A DNA stretch of 54,173 nt. Origin: Gemmatimonadota bacterium. GTDB taxonomy: Bacteria > Latescibacterota > UBA2968 > UBA8231. Each line of letters starts with the position of its first letter. The first letter of the stretch is position 1. The DNA is taken from contig JAPPEF010000078.1 of NCBI GenBank assembly GCA_028875335.1, forward strand, positions 1 to 54,173, given 5' to 3'. Below are positions 26,363-34,205 of this stretch, one piece after another. A program made the translations under genes and the position numbers. Below the pieces are notes generated by a model. That model was not told the DNA's origin and did not search any database. It saw nothing but the letters and a program-made list of their open reading frames with translations.

Positions 26363-26408
26363 GGGGGGCGAGAATACAAGCAACGCAAGCGACGGGAGGC
26401 TTGATACT

Positions 26409-26726
26409 ATGTCCCTCACACGAAACTTCAGAGAGACGGTTCAGGCGCGCATAGAGCGCGACCCGACTTTCCGCGAGGAACTGCTTAAGGAAGGGATTGA
26501 GTGCCTACTCGCGGACGACGTGGACATCGGCAAGGCGATATTGCGCGACTACATCAACGCCACCATCGGCTTTCAAGAGCTCGGAGAGCTGACCGCAAAA
26601 TCCCCCAAGAGCCTGATGCGCATGTTAGGCCCCAACGGAAACCCCCAAGCTCGTAACCTGTTCGAGGTCATCGGCTGCCTTCAGAAACAAGAGGGACTAC
26701 AACTCAAGGTCCAAGCCGTTCGTTAG
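26409..26726 (+). CDS. HTH antitoxin-like transcriptional regulator
   Basis: 105 residues from ATG 26409, with GGGAGG upstream; a longer frame starting inside mutS is rejected. LTRNFRETVQARIERDPTF and LLADDVDIGKAILRDYINATIGF, followed by a Cro-type HTH (ELGELTAKSPKSLMRMLGPNGNPQA) and a closing strand LQLKVQAVR, define a small family of addiction-module antidote/HTH regulators. The usual toxin gene is not adjacent. A second copy of its last seven codons lies at 27113, so the locus has been rearranged. Probably autorepresses. Confidence 0.7.
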   Translation: MSLTRNFRETVQARIERDPTFREELLKEGIECLLADDVDIGKAILRDYINATIGFQELGELTAKSPKSLMRMLGPNGNPQARNLFEVIGCLQKQEGLQLKVQAVR

Positions 26727-27152
26727 GCGAGGAAAAGACCGTTTTCCCTAGGAGCGCATCCGATGATCCCCATTGTCGAGGAACGGGTCGGCGAGTTACA
26801 GCAACTCTGCATCCGTTACCGCGTTCTCCGGCTTGACTTGTTCGGCTCGGCTGCCACTGGGAACCGCCATGGGCGCGAAAGCGACTTGGACTTCTTGGTT
26901 GAATTCCAAACGCTGCCCTCGGGAGAATACTCCGACGCTTACTTCGGGCTGCTGGAGGCTCTGGAGTTGCTCTTTGGACACCCGGTGGATCTCGTCGTCG
27001 ATTCGGCCATCAAGAATCCCTTCTTCCAGCAACGCGTTGACGAGACTAGGACGCGGCTCTATGCAGCTTGAAGCGCGGAATTTCAACGGATCGTAAAAAA
27101 TAAAGACTTCATCTCAAGGTCCAAGCGATTCGTTAGGCAGGGCAAGGACCGT
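26703..27152 (+). repeat. 40-bp direct repeats flanking the MNT gene
   Basis: 26703-26742 and 27113-27152 match at 34 of 40 bases. The first copy is the 3' end of the HTH antitoxin gene plus its downstream DNA; the second still encodes LKVQAIR and a stop although its gene is gone. The MNT gene lies between the copies, so it sits in a duplicated or inserted segment. Confidence 0.75.
26763..27071 (+). CDS. MNT-type minimal nucleotidyltransferase, orphan
   Basis: 102 residues. Polymerase-beta-like fold with LFGSAATGNRHGRESDLDFLVEF: the GS motif at 28-29 and the metal Asp pair D41/D43. This is the MntA-like antitoxin group, which AMPylates a HEPN RNase toxin. The expected HEPN partner is not adjacent; the nearest HEPN-like protein is the AbiJ-like gene 1 kb away, separated by RelB-YafQ. 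It is flanked by 40-bp direct repeats. The enzyme is credible, the partner open. Confidence 0.85.
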   Translation: MIPIVEERVGELQQLCIRYRVLRLDLFGSAATGNRHGRESDLDFLVEFQTLPSGEYSDAYFGLLEALELLFGHPVDLVVDSAIKNPFFQQRVDETRTRLYAA

Positions 27153-27165
27153 ATCTCTGGACGAT

Positions 27166-27194
27166 TTGATCCTGTTCCCCATTTGTGGTACATT
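27166..27194 (+). promoter_or_regulatory. possible promoter of the relB-yafQ pair
   Basis: TTGATC, a 17-nt spacer and TACATT, 34 nt before the relB-like ATG. No clear operator palindrome was seen next to it. Confidence 0.4.
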
Positions 27195-27227
27195 ATCACC
27201 GCATCATCGCAATACGGAGATATACCC

Positions 27228-27485
27228 ATGGCCAAGACCGAAATGATTCGTGCCCGCGTCGAACCGGAGTTGAAATCCCAAGCTGAAGCGGTTTTCTCGG
27301 AACTTGGGCTGTCTGCAACCGAGGCGATCACGCTGTTTTATACACAAGTCACCCTGCATCGAGGTTTGCCTTTCGCAGTGAGAATTCCCAATGCCGAGAC
27401 CATCGAAGCGCTGCGACAAGCTCGCACAGGAGAGAGGCTCGCCGAGTACGACGACCTTGAGGATCTCAAGACCAAGCATGGGTGA
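27228..27485 (+). CDS. RelB/DinJ-family antitoxin
   Basis: 85 residues from ATG 27228, with CGGAG ten bases upstream. N-terminal ribbon-helix-helix: KTEMIRARVEPELKSQAEAVF then ELGLSATEAITLFYTQV, as in DinJ/RelB. The C-terminal part (ETIEALRQARTGERLAEYDDLEDL) is the toxin-neutralising tail. Binds its own promoter and the YafQ toxin. It is 3 nt upstream of the toxin gene, the usual order. Confidence 0.92.
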   Translation: MAKTEMIRARVEPELKSQAEAVFSELGLSATEAITLFYTQVTLHRGLPFAVRIPNAETIEALRQARTGERLAEYDDLEDLKTKHG

Positions 27486-27488
27486 TCC

Positions 27489-27755
27489 ATGCGCCTGCTC
27501 ACTACGAATCGCTTTGAAAAGGACCTCAGACGCGCTAAGAGACGCGGCAAGGATCTCAATAAGCTCTGGAATATCGTCGAACGCCTCTTGGCACAGCAGT
27601 CCCTCGACTCACGGAATAGGCCGCATCGTTTAGCAGGTGTCTGGTCTCCTTGCTGGGAATGTCACATCGAACCAGACTGGCTGTTGATCTGGGACCAGCG
27701 GGAAGACCTCCTCATTCTAGTGCGAACTGGAACCCACACCGATTTGTTTGACTGA
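27489..27755 (+). CDS. YafQ-family mRNA interferase toxin
   Basis: 88 residues, RelE-fold. LTTNRFEKDLRRAKRRGKDL at the N-terminus, HRLAGVWSPCWECHIEPDWLLIWDQ in the middle and LVRTGTHTDLFD at the end reproduce the YafQ pattern. The His of HRL, His/Asp of CHIEPDW and the terminal H-x-D-L-F are the catalytic positions of YafQ, so the toxin looks active. Cleaves translated mRNA on the ribosome; neutralised by the upstream antitoxin. Confidence 0.92.
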   Translation: MRLLTTNRFEKDLRRAKRRGKDLNKLWNIVERLLAQQSLDSRNRPHRLAGVWSPCWECHIEPDWLLIWDQREDLLILVRTGTHTDLFD

Positions 27756-28038
27756 CCCCGACAGTGGTATTCGCAACGCTGGAGCAAAACGGCTAGGTTT
27801 CCGACGCCTTATCATGGAGATGTATGGGGAATAGTGAATCCGGATACCATAGTGGAGATTAATCTGAACATCGAGAAACATCGCGGAGAGGGGCGGCACA
27901 GAGATCCACCCTATTCGGTCGTGATCCGTCGATTTCGATCCCGTCCGCGCAAGATGGGGGGCGCGATACGGAGTTGCCTAAACCTATCTCCGGCAAAATC
28001 CGACTATGCGGAGCCAAGTGAATTATGGAGATCGTCGC
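27756..28038. other. 283-nt gap before the AbiJ-like gene
   Basis: No gene I can support. A plus frame of about 70 codons from GTG 27834 (NPDTIVEINLNIEKHRGEG) reads like protein, though it lacks a ribosome binding site and matches nothing I know; it may be a worn gene fragment. No promoter stands out. Confidence 0.35.
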
Positions 28039-28863
28039 ATGAGTAGTTTGACCGACATTGATAAACGCTACTTTGAAAAAATTTTGAATATGGAGACGGG
28101 CTACGTCCTGAATCTTAGCAACTGTTCCTTTGGCCAGTTCTTCGCTTGTCACAAAATAAATATTCATGACCAAAAATATCAAACCCTTGGGACCTCGAAA
28201 GCCAATAAGATGAGGGCCTTTTGGGAGCAAGAGTCTGACAGAATCGTAGCCAAAGTTCTTTCTGAAATGCTGGATTTATACGAAGCAAATTGTGAACTAA
28301 CTCCGCTTGAACCCAACTCAAAAGTATTAAAAAAATGCCGAGACATTATCTCGAAATTGGCTGGAAAACAAACCACAAGCACAGCTATCGGCGAGGACAG
28401 TTTTCTAGAACAAGAGTTCACTATACCCAATATCGATAAGCTTCCTGTTGAGGCTCAAGTGGCTTCCATTATTTATGCACGCCTGCAAGAGGCGCAGGTC
28501 GCCTTGGATGCCGGCGCATACCTTTCCGTCATTTTCCTGTGTGGTAGTGTGCTTGAAGGAATGCTGCTGGGAGTTGCGCAGCGAAAACCCGAAAAATTCA
28601 ATGGATCGCCTACTAGCCCGAAGCGTAAAGGAAAGGTCAAACCATTGAACGAATGGAATCTTGCCCAGTTGATTGATACCGCTTGTGATATTCAGTTGCT
28701 AGAGCCTGACGTGAAAAAGTTTAGCCATGGGCTTCGCGATTTCAGAAACTATATCCATCCATACGAGCAAATGACTTCGGGCTTCACACCTGATGAACAC
28801 ACCGCAAAGATTTGTTTTCAGGTTCTGAAAGCGGCACTCGCTAGCCTAGCTGGAGAACGGTAG
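28039..28863 (+). CDS. AbiJ-like abortive-infection protein with HEPN C-terminus
   Basis: 274 residues from ATG 28039 (GGAG ten bases upstream). The N-terminal 70 residues (LTDIDKRYFEKILNMETGY then VLNLSNCSFGQFF) resemble an AbiJ N-terminal domain. The C-terminal helical bundle (about 145-272: AQVALDAGAYLSVIFLCGSVLEGML) ends with RDFRNYIHPYEQ; RNYIH at 236-240 fits the R-x4-6-H RNase motif of HEPN domains. Expected to be an RNA-cutting, infection-triggered toxin. Lower GC than neighbours. No antitoxin adjoins it, but MNT at 26763 could act on the HEPN domain (speculative). Confidence 0.65.
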   Translation: MSSLTDIDKRYFEKILNMETGYVLNLSNCSFGQFFACHKINIHDQKYQTLGTSKANKMRAFWEQESDRIVAKVLSEMLDLYEANCELTPLEPNSKVLKKCRDIISKLAGKQTTSTAIGEDSFLEQEFTIPNIDKLPVEAQVASIIYARLQEAQVALDAGAYLSVIFLCGSVLEGMLLGVAQRKPEKFNGSPTSPKRKGKVKPLNEWNLAQLIDTACDIQLLEPDVKKFSHGLRDFRNYIHPYEQMTSGFTPDEHTAKICFQVLKAALASLAGER

Positions 28864-28986
28864 TGGTCCCTGAATGTGCAAGCGCTGTGCCGACTACCCA
28901 CACCCCAAACGGCCCGGCCGCCGCTGTGCGGAACGATGTGCTGATTGCGTCTCGCCATCAGCAACCTCCTACCTGACGTTACACAC

Positions 28987-29041
28987 CCGTCATTCCCGCG
29001 CAAGCGGGTTTCACCGCGCCTTTAGGTGACATCCAGTGGGG
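28987..29041. repeat. REP-like dispersed repeat
   Basis: CCGTCATTCCCGCGCAAGCGGG followed by TTTCACCGCG and ATCCAGTGGGG. The stem CCCGC-GCAA-GCGGG (28995-29008) and the GTCATTCCCGCG...ATCCAGTGG frame match a short repeat scattered through intergenic DNA of many bacteria. It lies between convergent AbiJ-like and AbiEii genes. Only one copy is in the window. The rest of the 28864-29086 gap shows nothing else. Confidence 0.5.
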
Positions 29042-29086
29042 ATCGTCTGCTCCCAAGGACCAACCCCCAAAATGTTCAGACGGCTT

Positions 29087-29953
29087 CTAACATATTTCAA
29101 TGCGTTGGACGACCTCGCGGAAGAAATCCCGCGACCAAAAATCGATGGTTCGCGGGTCGCGCACAAATCGGACCACATCGTCTTGGGCGCGCCCAACATC
29201 GAGTTGGTCAACCGCTTGGCACAAGAGTTCCATGAGGCGACCCCGCGTCAAAGGCGTCTCGTCCCGATAATCGCCCGATTGCCTCATGCGCTCCTCTAGA
29301 TGGCTCAGACGCACCCGTGGATGACGGCCAACGTACCAGACTAGATCGTACCAGTCCCGCCCCTTGACGCGCGTCTGCCACCTCCGGCACAGAATGACGT
29401 GTAGCTTACCAGCGAACAGATCGGGCAGGCTATAAACGCGCACCGCAAACGGAATAGGTTGCAGCAAATAGCGGCTCTCGGTCTCAAAGCCGCCGGGTGG
29501 ATCGGTGTCCACTTCGAGCTTGATCCGCAGAGCCGATCCGGGATGCAGGTCGGGGAACCGTTCGGCGTCTGCTTCGATGACGAGCAACTGTTTGAACGTA
29601 TGGGCCTTGAGAAAGGCCGACTCAATAGCCGTCTGCTGGGTCGGCTCTCTGTGCTCAAACTCGACGCTAAAACCAAAACTGCCGATCTCGCGCAACAGGG
29701 ACTCGCCATATTGCCCAAGCGAAAATCCCGGGTCGGGTGCTAGCAACGAGAAATCAATGTCCTCGGAATAGCGATCTAGGCCGTAGAGTACGCGCAGGGC
29801 CGTGCCTCCGTAGAAGGCGGCATGCTCGAAAAACTTGCTGCGCCAGAGGCCGAGCAACGCCAGTTCCTGTAGTATCTCCCGCAGCGCATTGACGTAATCG
29901 TCGCGCGTCTCAGGTGCGTATCGGTCGAGCATGGGACGAATGGCCTCATGCAT
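29087..29953 (-). CDS. abiEii: AbiEii-family nucleotidyltransferase toxin
   Basis: 288 residues. DUF1814/AbiEii fold: HAAFYGGTALRVLYGLDRYSEDIDFSL carries the GG(S/T) motif and the D-x-D metal pair, ALRIKLEVDT is motif III, and the DLFAGKLHVILCRRW...GRDWYDLVWY block is motif IV with its catalytic Lys/Asp. These enzymes transfer nucleotides, pyrimidines to tRNA in the best-studied members, and block growth. ATG 29953 overlaps the antitoxin gene by 8 nt. The set is a type IV toxin-antitoxin system with phage-defence activity in relatives. Confidence 0.9.
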   Translation of the reverse strand: MHEAIRPMLDRYAPETRDDYVNALREILQELALLGLWRSKFFEHAAFYGGTALRVLYGLDRYSEDIDFSLLAPDPGFSLGQYGESLLREIGSFGFSVEFEHREPTQQTAIESAFLKAHTFKQLLVIEADAERFPDLHPGSALRIKLEVDTDPPGGFETESRYLLQPIPFAVRVYSLPDLFAGKLHVILCRRWQTRVKGRDWYDLVWYVGRHPRVRLSHLEERMRQSGDYRDETPLTRGRLMELLCQAVDQLDVGRAQDDVVRFVRDPRTIDFWSRDFFREVVQRIEIC

Positions 29954-30599
29954 GGCTCTGCTCCCTTAGCGTCTGTAGGTAGCGCATGAGCCGATAGAGC
30001 TTCCGCGAATCGTAGGCTCTCGCTATCGCCTCAAGGCGATCGCGGTCAAGGACGGCCAATCGGGCGGGATCCAGCCGCAGGTCATCCAGCAAATACGAAC
30101 CATAGGCCGCCAAGCCAGTCCCGTCGAAGCGCTTGTCGGCCCATACCTTATCCGCCAGTGCCTTTTCTGGAGAAGCGATCAGGAAGGACAGATCGCCGTG
30201 CTCTGCTAGCAGGCCCCCAACGGCGTAGCGGCTCTGACTCAGGCGGCGGTAGGAGAACATTCCGTAGGGCGTAGTGAAGGTGCGCGACCGCCCCAATGTC
30301 ACCGAGGTGACTGTCTCGACGCGTTCCGGTATGAGCCCGTGGTAGCTCAGTGCGTAGTCTAGGCTTATGTAGGAAGGCCCATAGATCAGATTGGCCAGCA
30401 GTTCCCGGCTGATAGGTGCTCGTCGGAGGGACTCGCCAAAGGCGTACAAGCCCTTCCTAATGCGCACGATTTCTCCGCTGGCCAACAATCTGCGGATTTT
30501 GTCGCGGGGCTTGCTAAACTGGGACAAACAGGCGACCAACTGCTGGTAATCGAAGACATCTCGAGCAATCTGCTGCCGCAATGGGGTCGTTTCAAGCAT
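29946..30599 (-). CDS. abiEi: AbiEi-family antitoxin
   Basis: 217 residues from ATG 30599; a TTG four codons upstream also opens the frame. N-terminal winged helix (LRQQIARDVFDYQQLVACLSQFSKPRDKIRRLLASGEIVRIRKGLYAF is the span, residues 6-55), then the AbiEi_4 region with NLIYGPSYISLDYALSYHGL and SPEKALADKVW. Represses its own promoter in known systems. A perfect inverted repeat lies 26-44 nt upstream of the ATG, the likely operator. Followed directly by the toxin gene. Confidence 0.9.
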   Translation of the reverse strand: MLETTPLRQQIARDVFDYQQLVACLSQFSKPRDKIRRLLASGEIVRIRKGLYAFGESLRRAPISRELLANLIYGPSYISLDYALSYHGLIPERVETVTSVTLGRSRTFTTPYGMFSYRRLSQSRYAVGGLLAEHGDLSFLIASPEKALADKVWADKRFDGTGLAAYGSYLLDDLRLDPARLAVLDRDRLEAIARAYDSRKLYRLMRYLQTLREQSHA

Positions 30600-30624
30600 T
30601 TTGTACCGCAATAATATACATCAA

Positions 30625-30643
30625 TGTCCACAATTAGTGGACA
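30625..30643. promoter_or_regulatory. inverted repeat, likely AbiEi operator
   Basis: TGTCCAC-AATTA-GTGGACA, a perfect 7-bp inverted repeat with 5-nt spacer, 26 nt upstream of the abiEi ATG. A TATATT that could be the -10 box lies between it and the gene. AbiEi proteins are known to bind inverted repeats in their own promoter. Confidence 0.6.
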
Positions 30644-30777
30644 TAGTATGCTAAAAATGTGAGGTTCTGTCCAATTTTCTCTGCGCTGCCAGAGTGTACC
30701 GTCGCGTCGCTGCTGCCAGCATCCCTACCATCTAACCTGCACATCGAGTATTTTTAATCACTGATGTTACGCACCCG

Positions 30778-30808
30778 GGTAGGGGGCGGTTTCAAACCGC
30801 CCCCTACC
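30778..30808. repeat. perfect 15-bp-stem hairpin element
   Basis: GGTAGGGGGCGGTTT-C-AAACCGCCCCCTACC, a 31-base element with complete symmetry. It lies between the divergent abiE and rlmB genes. The GGGGCGGTTTCAAACCGCCCC pattern is known from dispersed palindromes in several bacterial genomes. No T tract follows, so I do not call it a terminator. The rest of the 30612-30898 gap holds only the AbiEi operator. Confidence 0.7.
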
Positions 30809-30898
30809 TCTAAATTTTCAATTAGCCGAATCCTAAACTTACAATTAGACGTCTCAACATCTACAATTAGTCTGGTTAGACCTGCACTCAGTCATCAC

Positions 30899-31642
30899 AT
30901 GTCCGATAAACAAACACCCGACGACCTAATTTGGGGTCGCCACCCCGTGCTTGAAGCCCTCCGCGCCGAGCGCCCCCTGCGCCGCCTGCTCATCGCCAAG
31001 GGCGCGCACGGCCCGGTCATCGACGAAATTTTCACCCGCGCGCGGCAGGCCCACATCCCCTATGACCTGCGCGACAAGGCCCAACTCGACCACCTCGCCG
31101 GCCCCCGCCACCAAAGCGTCGTCGCCTACGCGGCAGCCGCAACGTACGCGGACTTCGACCACGTACTCGCCCACCTGTCGGCCCCGGCCCTACTCGTCTT
31201 TCTCGACCAAGTACAGGATCCCCACAACCTCGGTGCCATCATCCGCAGCGCCCACGCGCTCGGCGCGCAAAGCGTAGTCGTACCCGCCCGCGAAGCCGCC
31301 GGCCTCTCGCCAGCCGCACTCAAAGCCGCCGCCGGTGCAACCCAACACCTGCCCGTCTGCCGAGTTGACAACTTGCAAAAAGCCCTGCAAAAAGCCGCGG
31401 CCTGTGGGCTTTTTATCGCCGGACTCGACGCCCAAGGCGAACAGCCTTTGCCGACCGCAGACTTTACCCAGCCCTGCGCTCTAGTCATCGGCAGCGAAGG
31501 CAAGGGGCTGCGGCGCATGGTGCAAAAGCGCTGCGACCTGCTCTTGCACATCCCCATGCAGCGCGAGGCCATCGGCTCGCTCAACGCCTCTGTGGCCGCC
31601 GGTATCGCCCTGTACGAAGTGTTCCGCCAGCGCCAGCCATGA
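30899..31642 (+). CDS. rlmB: RlmB-type 23S rRNA 2'-O-methyltransferase (SpoU family)
   Basis: 247 residues from ATG 30899; the in-frame extension upstream runs through the hairpin element and is rejected. An N-terminal substrate-binding domain (LIWGRHPVLEALRAERPLRRLLIAKG) precedes the SPOUT knot domain with motif 1 LDQVQDPHNLGAIIRSAHALGAQ, motif 2 LVIGSEGKGLRRMV and motif 3 IPMQREAIGSLNASVAAGIALYE. Methylates a guanosine (G2251 in E. coli) of the ribosomal peptidyl site. Its stop overlaps the lptD ATG. Confidence 0.93.
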   Translation: MSDKQTPDDLIWGRHPVLEALRAERPLRRLLIAKGAHGPVIDEIFTRARQAHIPYDLRDKAQLDHLAGPRHQSVVAYAAAATYADFDHVLAHLSAPALLVFLDQVQDPHNLGAIIRSAHALGAQSVVVPAREAAGLSPAALKAAAGATQHLPVCRVDNLQKALQKAAACGLFIAGLDAQGEQPLPTADFTQPCALVIGSEGKGLRRMVQKRCDLLLHIPMQREAIGSLNASVAAGIALYEVFRQRQP

Positions 31643-34101
31643 TCGGCCTGCTAATCCTCTGCCTCGCCCTCGCCCATGCGCGCGGCAGCGAGGCGTCCGA
31701 TACCCAACTGCAAGAGGCCCGCGCCCTGCTGACCCAAGCCAAGCGCCAAGACAAAGATCAAGGCTTTGCATACCAAGCCACCTATATGCGCTACTACGAG
31801 GTCGGCGACTCGCTCCTGTTGCAGGGACAGGCCCGCGTCTCGCACAAGGGCGCTGAGCTAGAGGCCGCCGAAATCGTCTTCCGCCGCGACCTTGACCAAG
31901 TCGAAGCGCGGGCAACCCTCGACTCGCTGGGGCGGGTCGTCGGTCGTCCGGTGTTGCGCCAAGGCGACCAAACGCTGCGCGGCGAGCGCATTCTCTACAA
32001 CCTCTCCACCGAGCAAGGAACCATCCTCAAAGGCAAAATCCACCGCGACAAGGGATTTTACGCCGGCCACTTGATCCAGACCCGCAGCAGCACCGAGTTC
32101 CACGTCCACCAAGGCTCGTACACCACCTGCGACGCCGACCACCCTCACTTCGACTTCTACAGCCCGCGGATCAAGGTCATAGCCGGCGACATGGCCGTGG
32201 CGCGACCCGTGTATTTCCGCATCAAGGAGCGGCGGCTGTTGTGGATTCCCTTTTACGTATTCTCGCTGCGCGAAGACCGCCAGTCCGGAATTTTGACGCC
32301 GAGTTTTGGACAACGCTCCCCTAGATTTGGGTCGCGGCAAAGCGAGTGGGAGCTGCGCAACTTGGGCTACTATCTCGCGCCCAACGACTATTGGGACCTA
32401 TCCCTCGCAGCCGACCTGCGGCAGCGCTCGGGCTGGCTAGGGCGCGCCCGCCTCAACTACTCCGCGCGCTACCGATTCAGAGGCCACGTCAGAACCCAGT
32501 TTGAAAACCGCCAAGATGGCCGCACGGCCTCGCGCAACTGGCGGCTGGAATTCAGGCACAGCCAAGAGCTAGGCCGCGACGCGAGCCTGCGGGCCGACGG
32601 CACCTTCCAGAGCAACAACAGCTTTGCCCAAGACAACAGCACGAGCCTCCAAGACCGCCTCAACCGCACCCTACGCTCCAACCTCAGCTACTCCCGGCGC
32701 TGGCGCGGCTCGGGCAATAGCTTGAGCCTAAAAGCGAGCCAGACCAAAAACCTCGACACCGAGACGTTCTCCACCGTCCTGCCCGAGCTCAGCCTGCGCA
32801 AGAGCCGCAAGCCGATTTGGGGCCAAGCGGGCCAAAGTCGCCAAAACCTCCCCTGGTACAGCCGCATCTACTACGACGGCAACGCCAGCCTGCGCAACAC
32901 CCAGCGCGGCAGCCGCACGGACACGACCAGCCAAACTAGGGCTCGAATGAACTGGCGCGTCAGCGCACAGTACCGCCCCTTCTCTTGGCTCAATCTCAGC
33001 CCGGCACTCAACCAAGACTGGAGCGACCAAGATCTGCGCGAAAGCGCAACCCGCAGTCGGCGCAACGACCGCTTCTCAACCCGTGCAGCCTTGAGCCAGA
33101 CCTTCTACGGCCTTTTCAACCCATCCATCGGCTCGCTCCAAGCCCTGCGCCACGTACTCAAACCCAGCATCTCGTTCAACTACCAAGCCTCCCGCGCCGA
33201 CACCGGCGGCGTCTTCGGATTTGGTGGTGACGGCAGCCGGCTCCAACACCGGCGGACCCTGAACTTGAGCCTCGGCAACACCTTCTGGGCCAAAATTTTG
33301 CGCGACGAGGAAGAGCTCAAAGTGCGCCTAGTCCAGCTCAATTTTTCTACGACCTATGACTTTGAGAAAAAGGAGCGCCAGCTATCCGACCTGCGCACGA
33401 CCCTGAGCGTCGAAGCAGGTCGCTACCTAAATTCGCGGCTAACCTTGCGCCACGAATTCTACGACGAACAAAACCGACTGCACCTGTTGGCACCGCGCCG
33501 TGGGCAACTCGAAGTGCGGACCTCAGCTAGCTGGTCGCGGCAGTCGGCAGCGTCGCGCGAGGAGACCGGCCGGACTAGTAGTTTTGACGGTTCCAGCCGC
33601 TACGGATCGAGTAGCTTCGGAACCTCCAACCCCTACGGATCGAGCAGCTTCGGCTCCTTCAACCCCTACGGACAAAGCAGTTTCGGCTCCAGCCCCTACG
33701 GCCGGGAGTCCTTCGGCTTTGAAAGCGGCCTCATGCGCGACATCGACACCCGCCGGCGCGGTAGCCGCTTCCAACTCAGCCACTACATCTCGCACCGCCG
33801 CGCCACGACTACGACCCCTAGCTTCATCCGCTCTTGGGTACGGGCCGCGGCCGGCTTTAGCTTGGCGAGCTGGCATTGCAATTATTCGCTCGACTACAAT
33901 CTGCGCGCCCCGGGGACGCGGCTGTTGGCCACCGAGCGCATCACTTCCGAGCTGTTGTCCCTGCAAAAGGGATTCCATGACTGGACTGCAACCCTCAACG
34001 TGCAGCCGAGCACCTTCCACAAAAACCAGGCGTTCTTTTTTAAGGTGCAGTTAAAGGACATTCCACAACTCAAACTCGAGCGCGGCCAGCGGCGCTTCTA
34101 G
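31639..34101 (+). CDS. lptD: LptD-like LPS assembly outer-membrane protein
   Basis: 820 residues. Signal peptide MIGLLILCLALAHARG, an OstA/LptA-like beta-jellyroll (about 50-180: DSLLLQGQARVSHKGAELEA, GERILYNLSTEQGTI, GSYTTCDADHPHFDFYSPR) and a long C-terminal beta-barrel (LLWIPFYVFSLREDRQSGILTPSFG onward). Inserts lipopolysaccharide into the outer leaflet with LptE. The TTCD segment gives one N-terminal cysteine; the disulfide network of E. coli LptD is largely absent. Near residues 645-695 there is a Gly/Ser/Tyr/Phe-rich insert of repeated SSSFG and NPYG units, unusual in the barrel. Overlaps rlmB by 4 nt. Confidence 0.88.
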   Translation: MIGLLILCLALAHARGSEASDTQLQEARALLTQAKRQDKDQGFAYQATYMRYYEVGDSLLLQGQARVSHKGAELEAAEIVFRRDLDQVEARATLDSLGRVVGRPVLRQGDQTLRGERILYNLSTEQGTILKGKIHRDKGFYAGHLIQTRSSTEFHVHQGSYTTCDADHPHFDFYSPRIKVIAGDMAVARPVYFRIKERRLLWIPFYVFSLREDRQSGILTPSFGQRSPRFGSRQSEWELRNLGYYLAPNDYWDLSLAADLRQRSGWLGRARLNYSARYRFRGHVRTQFENRQDGRTASRNWRLEFRHSQELGRDASLRADGTFQSNNSFAQDNSTSLQDRLNRTLRSNLSYSRRWRGSGNSLSLKASQTKNLDTETFSTVLPELSLRKSRKPIWGQAGQSRQNLPWYSRIYYDGNASLRNTQRGSRTDTTSQTRARMNWRVSAQYRPFSWLNLSPALNQDWSDQDLRESATRSRRNDRFSTRAALSQTFYGLFNPSIGSLQALRHVLKPSISFNYQASRADTGGVFGFGGDGSRLQHRRTLNLSLGNTFWAKILRDEEELKVRLVQLNFSTTYDFEKKERQLSDLRTTLSVEAGRYLNSRLTLRHEFYDEQNRLHLLAPRRGQLEVRTSASWSRQSAASREETGRTSSFDGSSRYGSSSFGTSNPYGSSSFGSFNPYGQSSFGSSPYGRESFGFESGLMRDIDTRRRGSRFQLSHYISHRRATTTTPSFIRSWVRAAAGFSLASWHCNYSLDYNLRAPGTRLLATERITSELLSLQKGFHDWTATLNVQPSTFHKNQAFFFKVQLKDIPQLKLERGQRRF

Positions 34102-34107
34102 GAATGG

Positions 34108-34135
34108 TTGACAGTAGTACGATGGGGGGTACATT
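34108..34135 (+). promoter_or_regulatory. likely sigma-70 promoter before dtd
   Basis: TTGACA, a 16-nt spacer and TACATT in the 104-nt gap after lptD. It would serve the dtd-maf-rodZ-priA run. Confidence 0.5.
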
Positions 34136-34205
34136 TAAATTTCTATGACTTATTTTCTTGTGAGTTTTCCCAGATACCAACGACATCCCTACTGCTTGTC
34201 CTCCC

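Noticed and set aside
26763..27485. MNT and RelB-like gene as one toxin-antitoxin pair
   Set aside because: RelB pairs with the adjacent YafQ; MNT needs a HEPN partner, and a 40-bp repeat and a promoter separate them.
27834..28046. 70-residue gene before the AbiJ-like gene
   Set aside because: No ribosome binding site and overlaps the next gene's start; kept only as a possible fragment.
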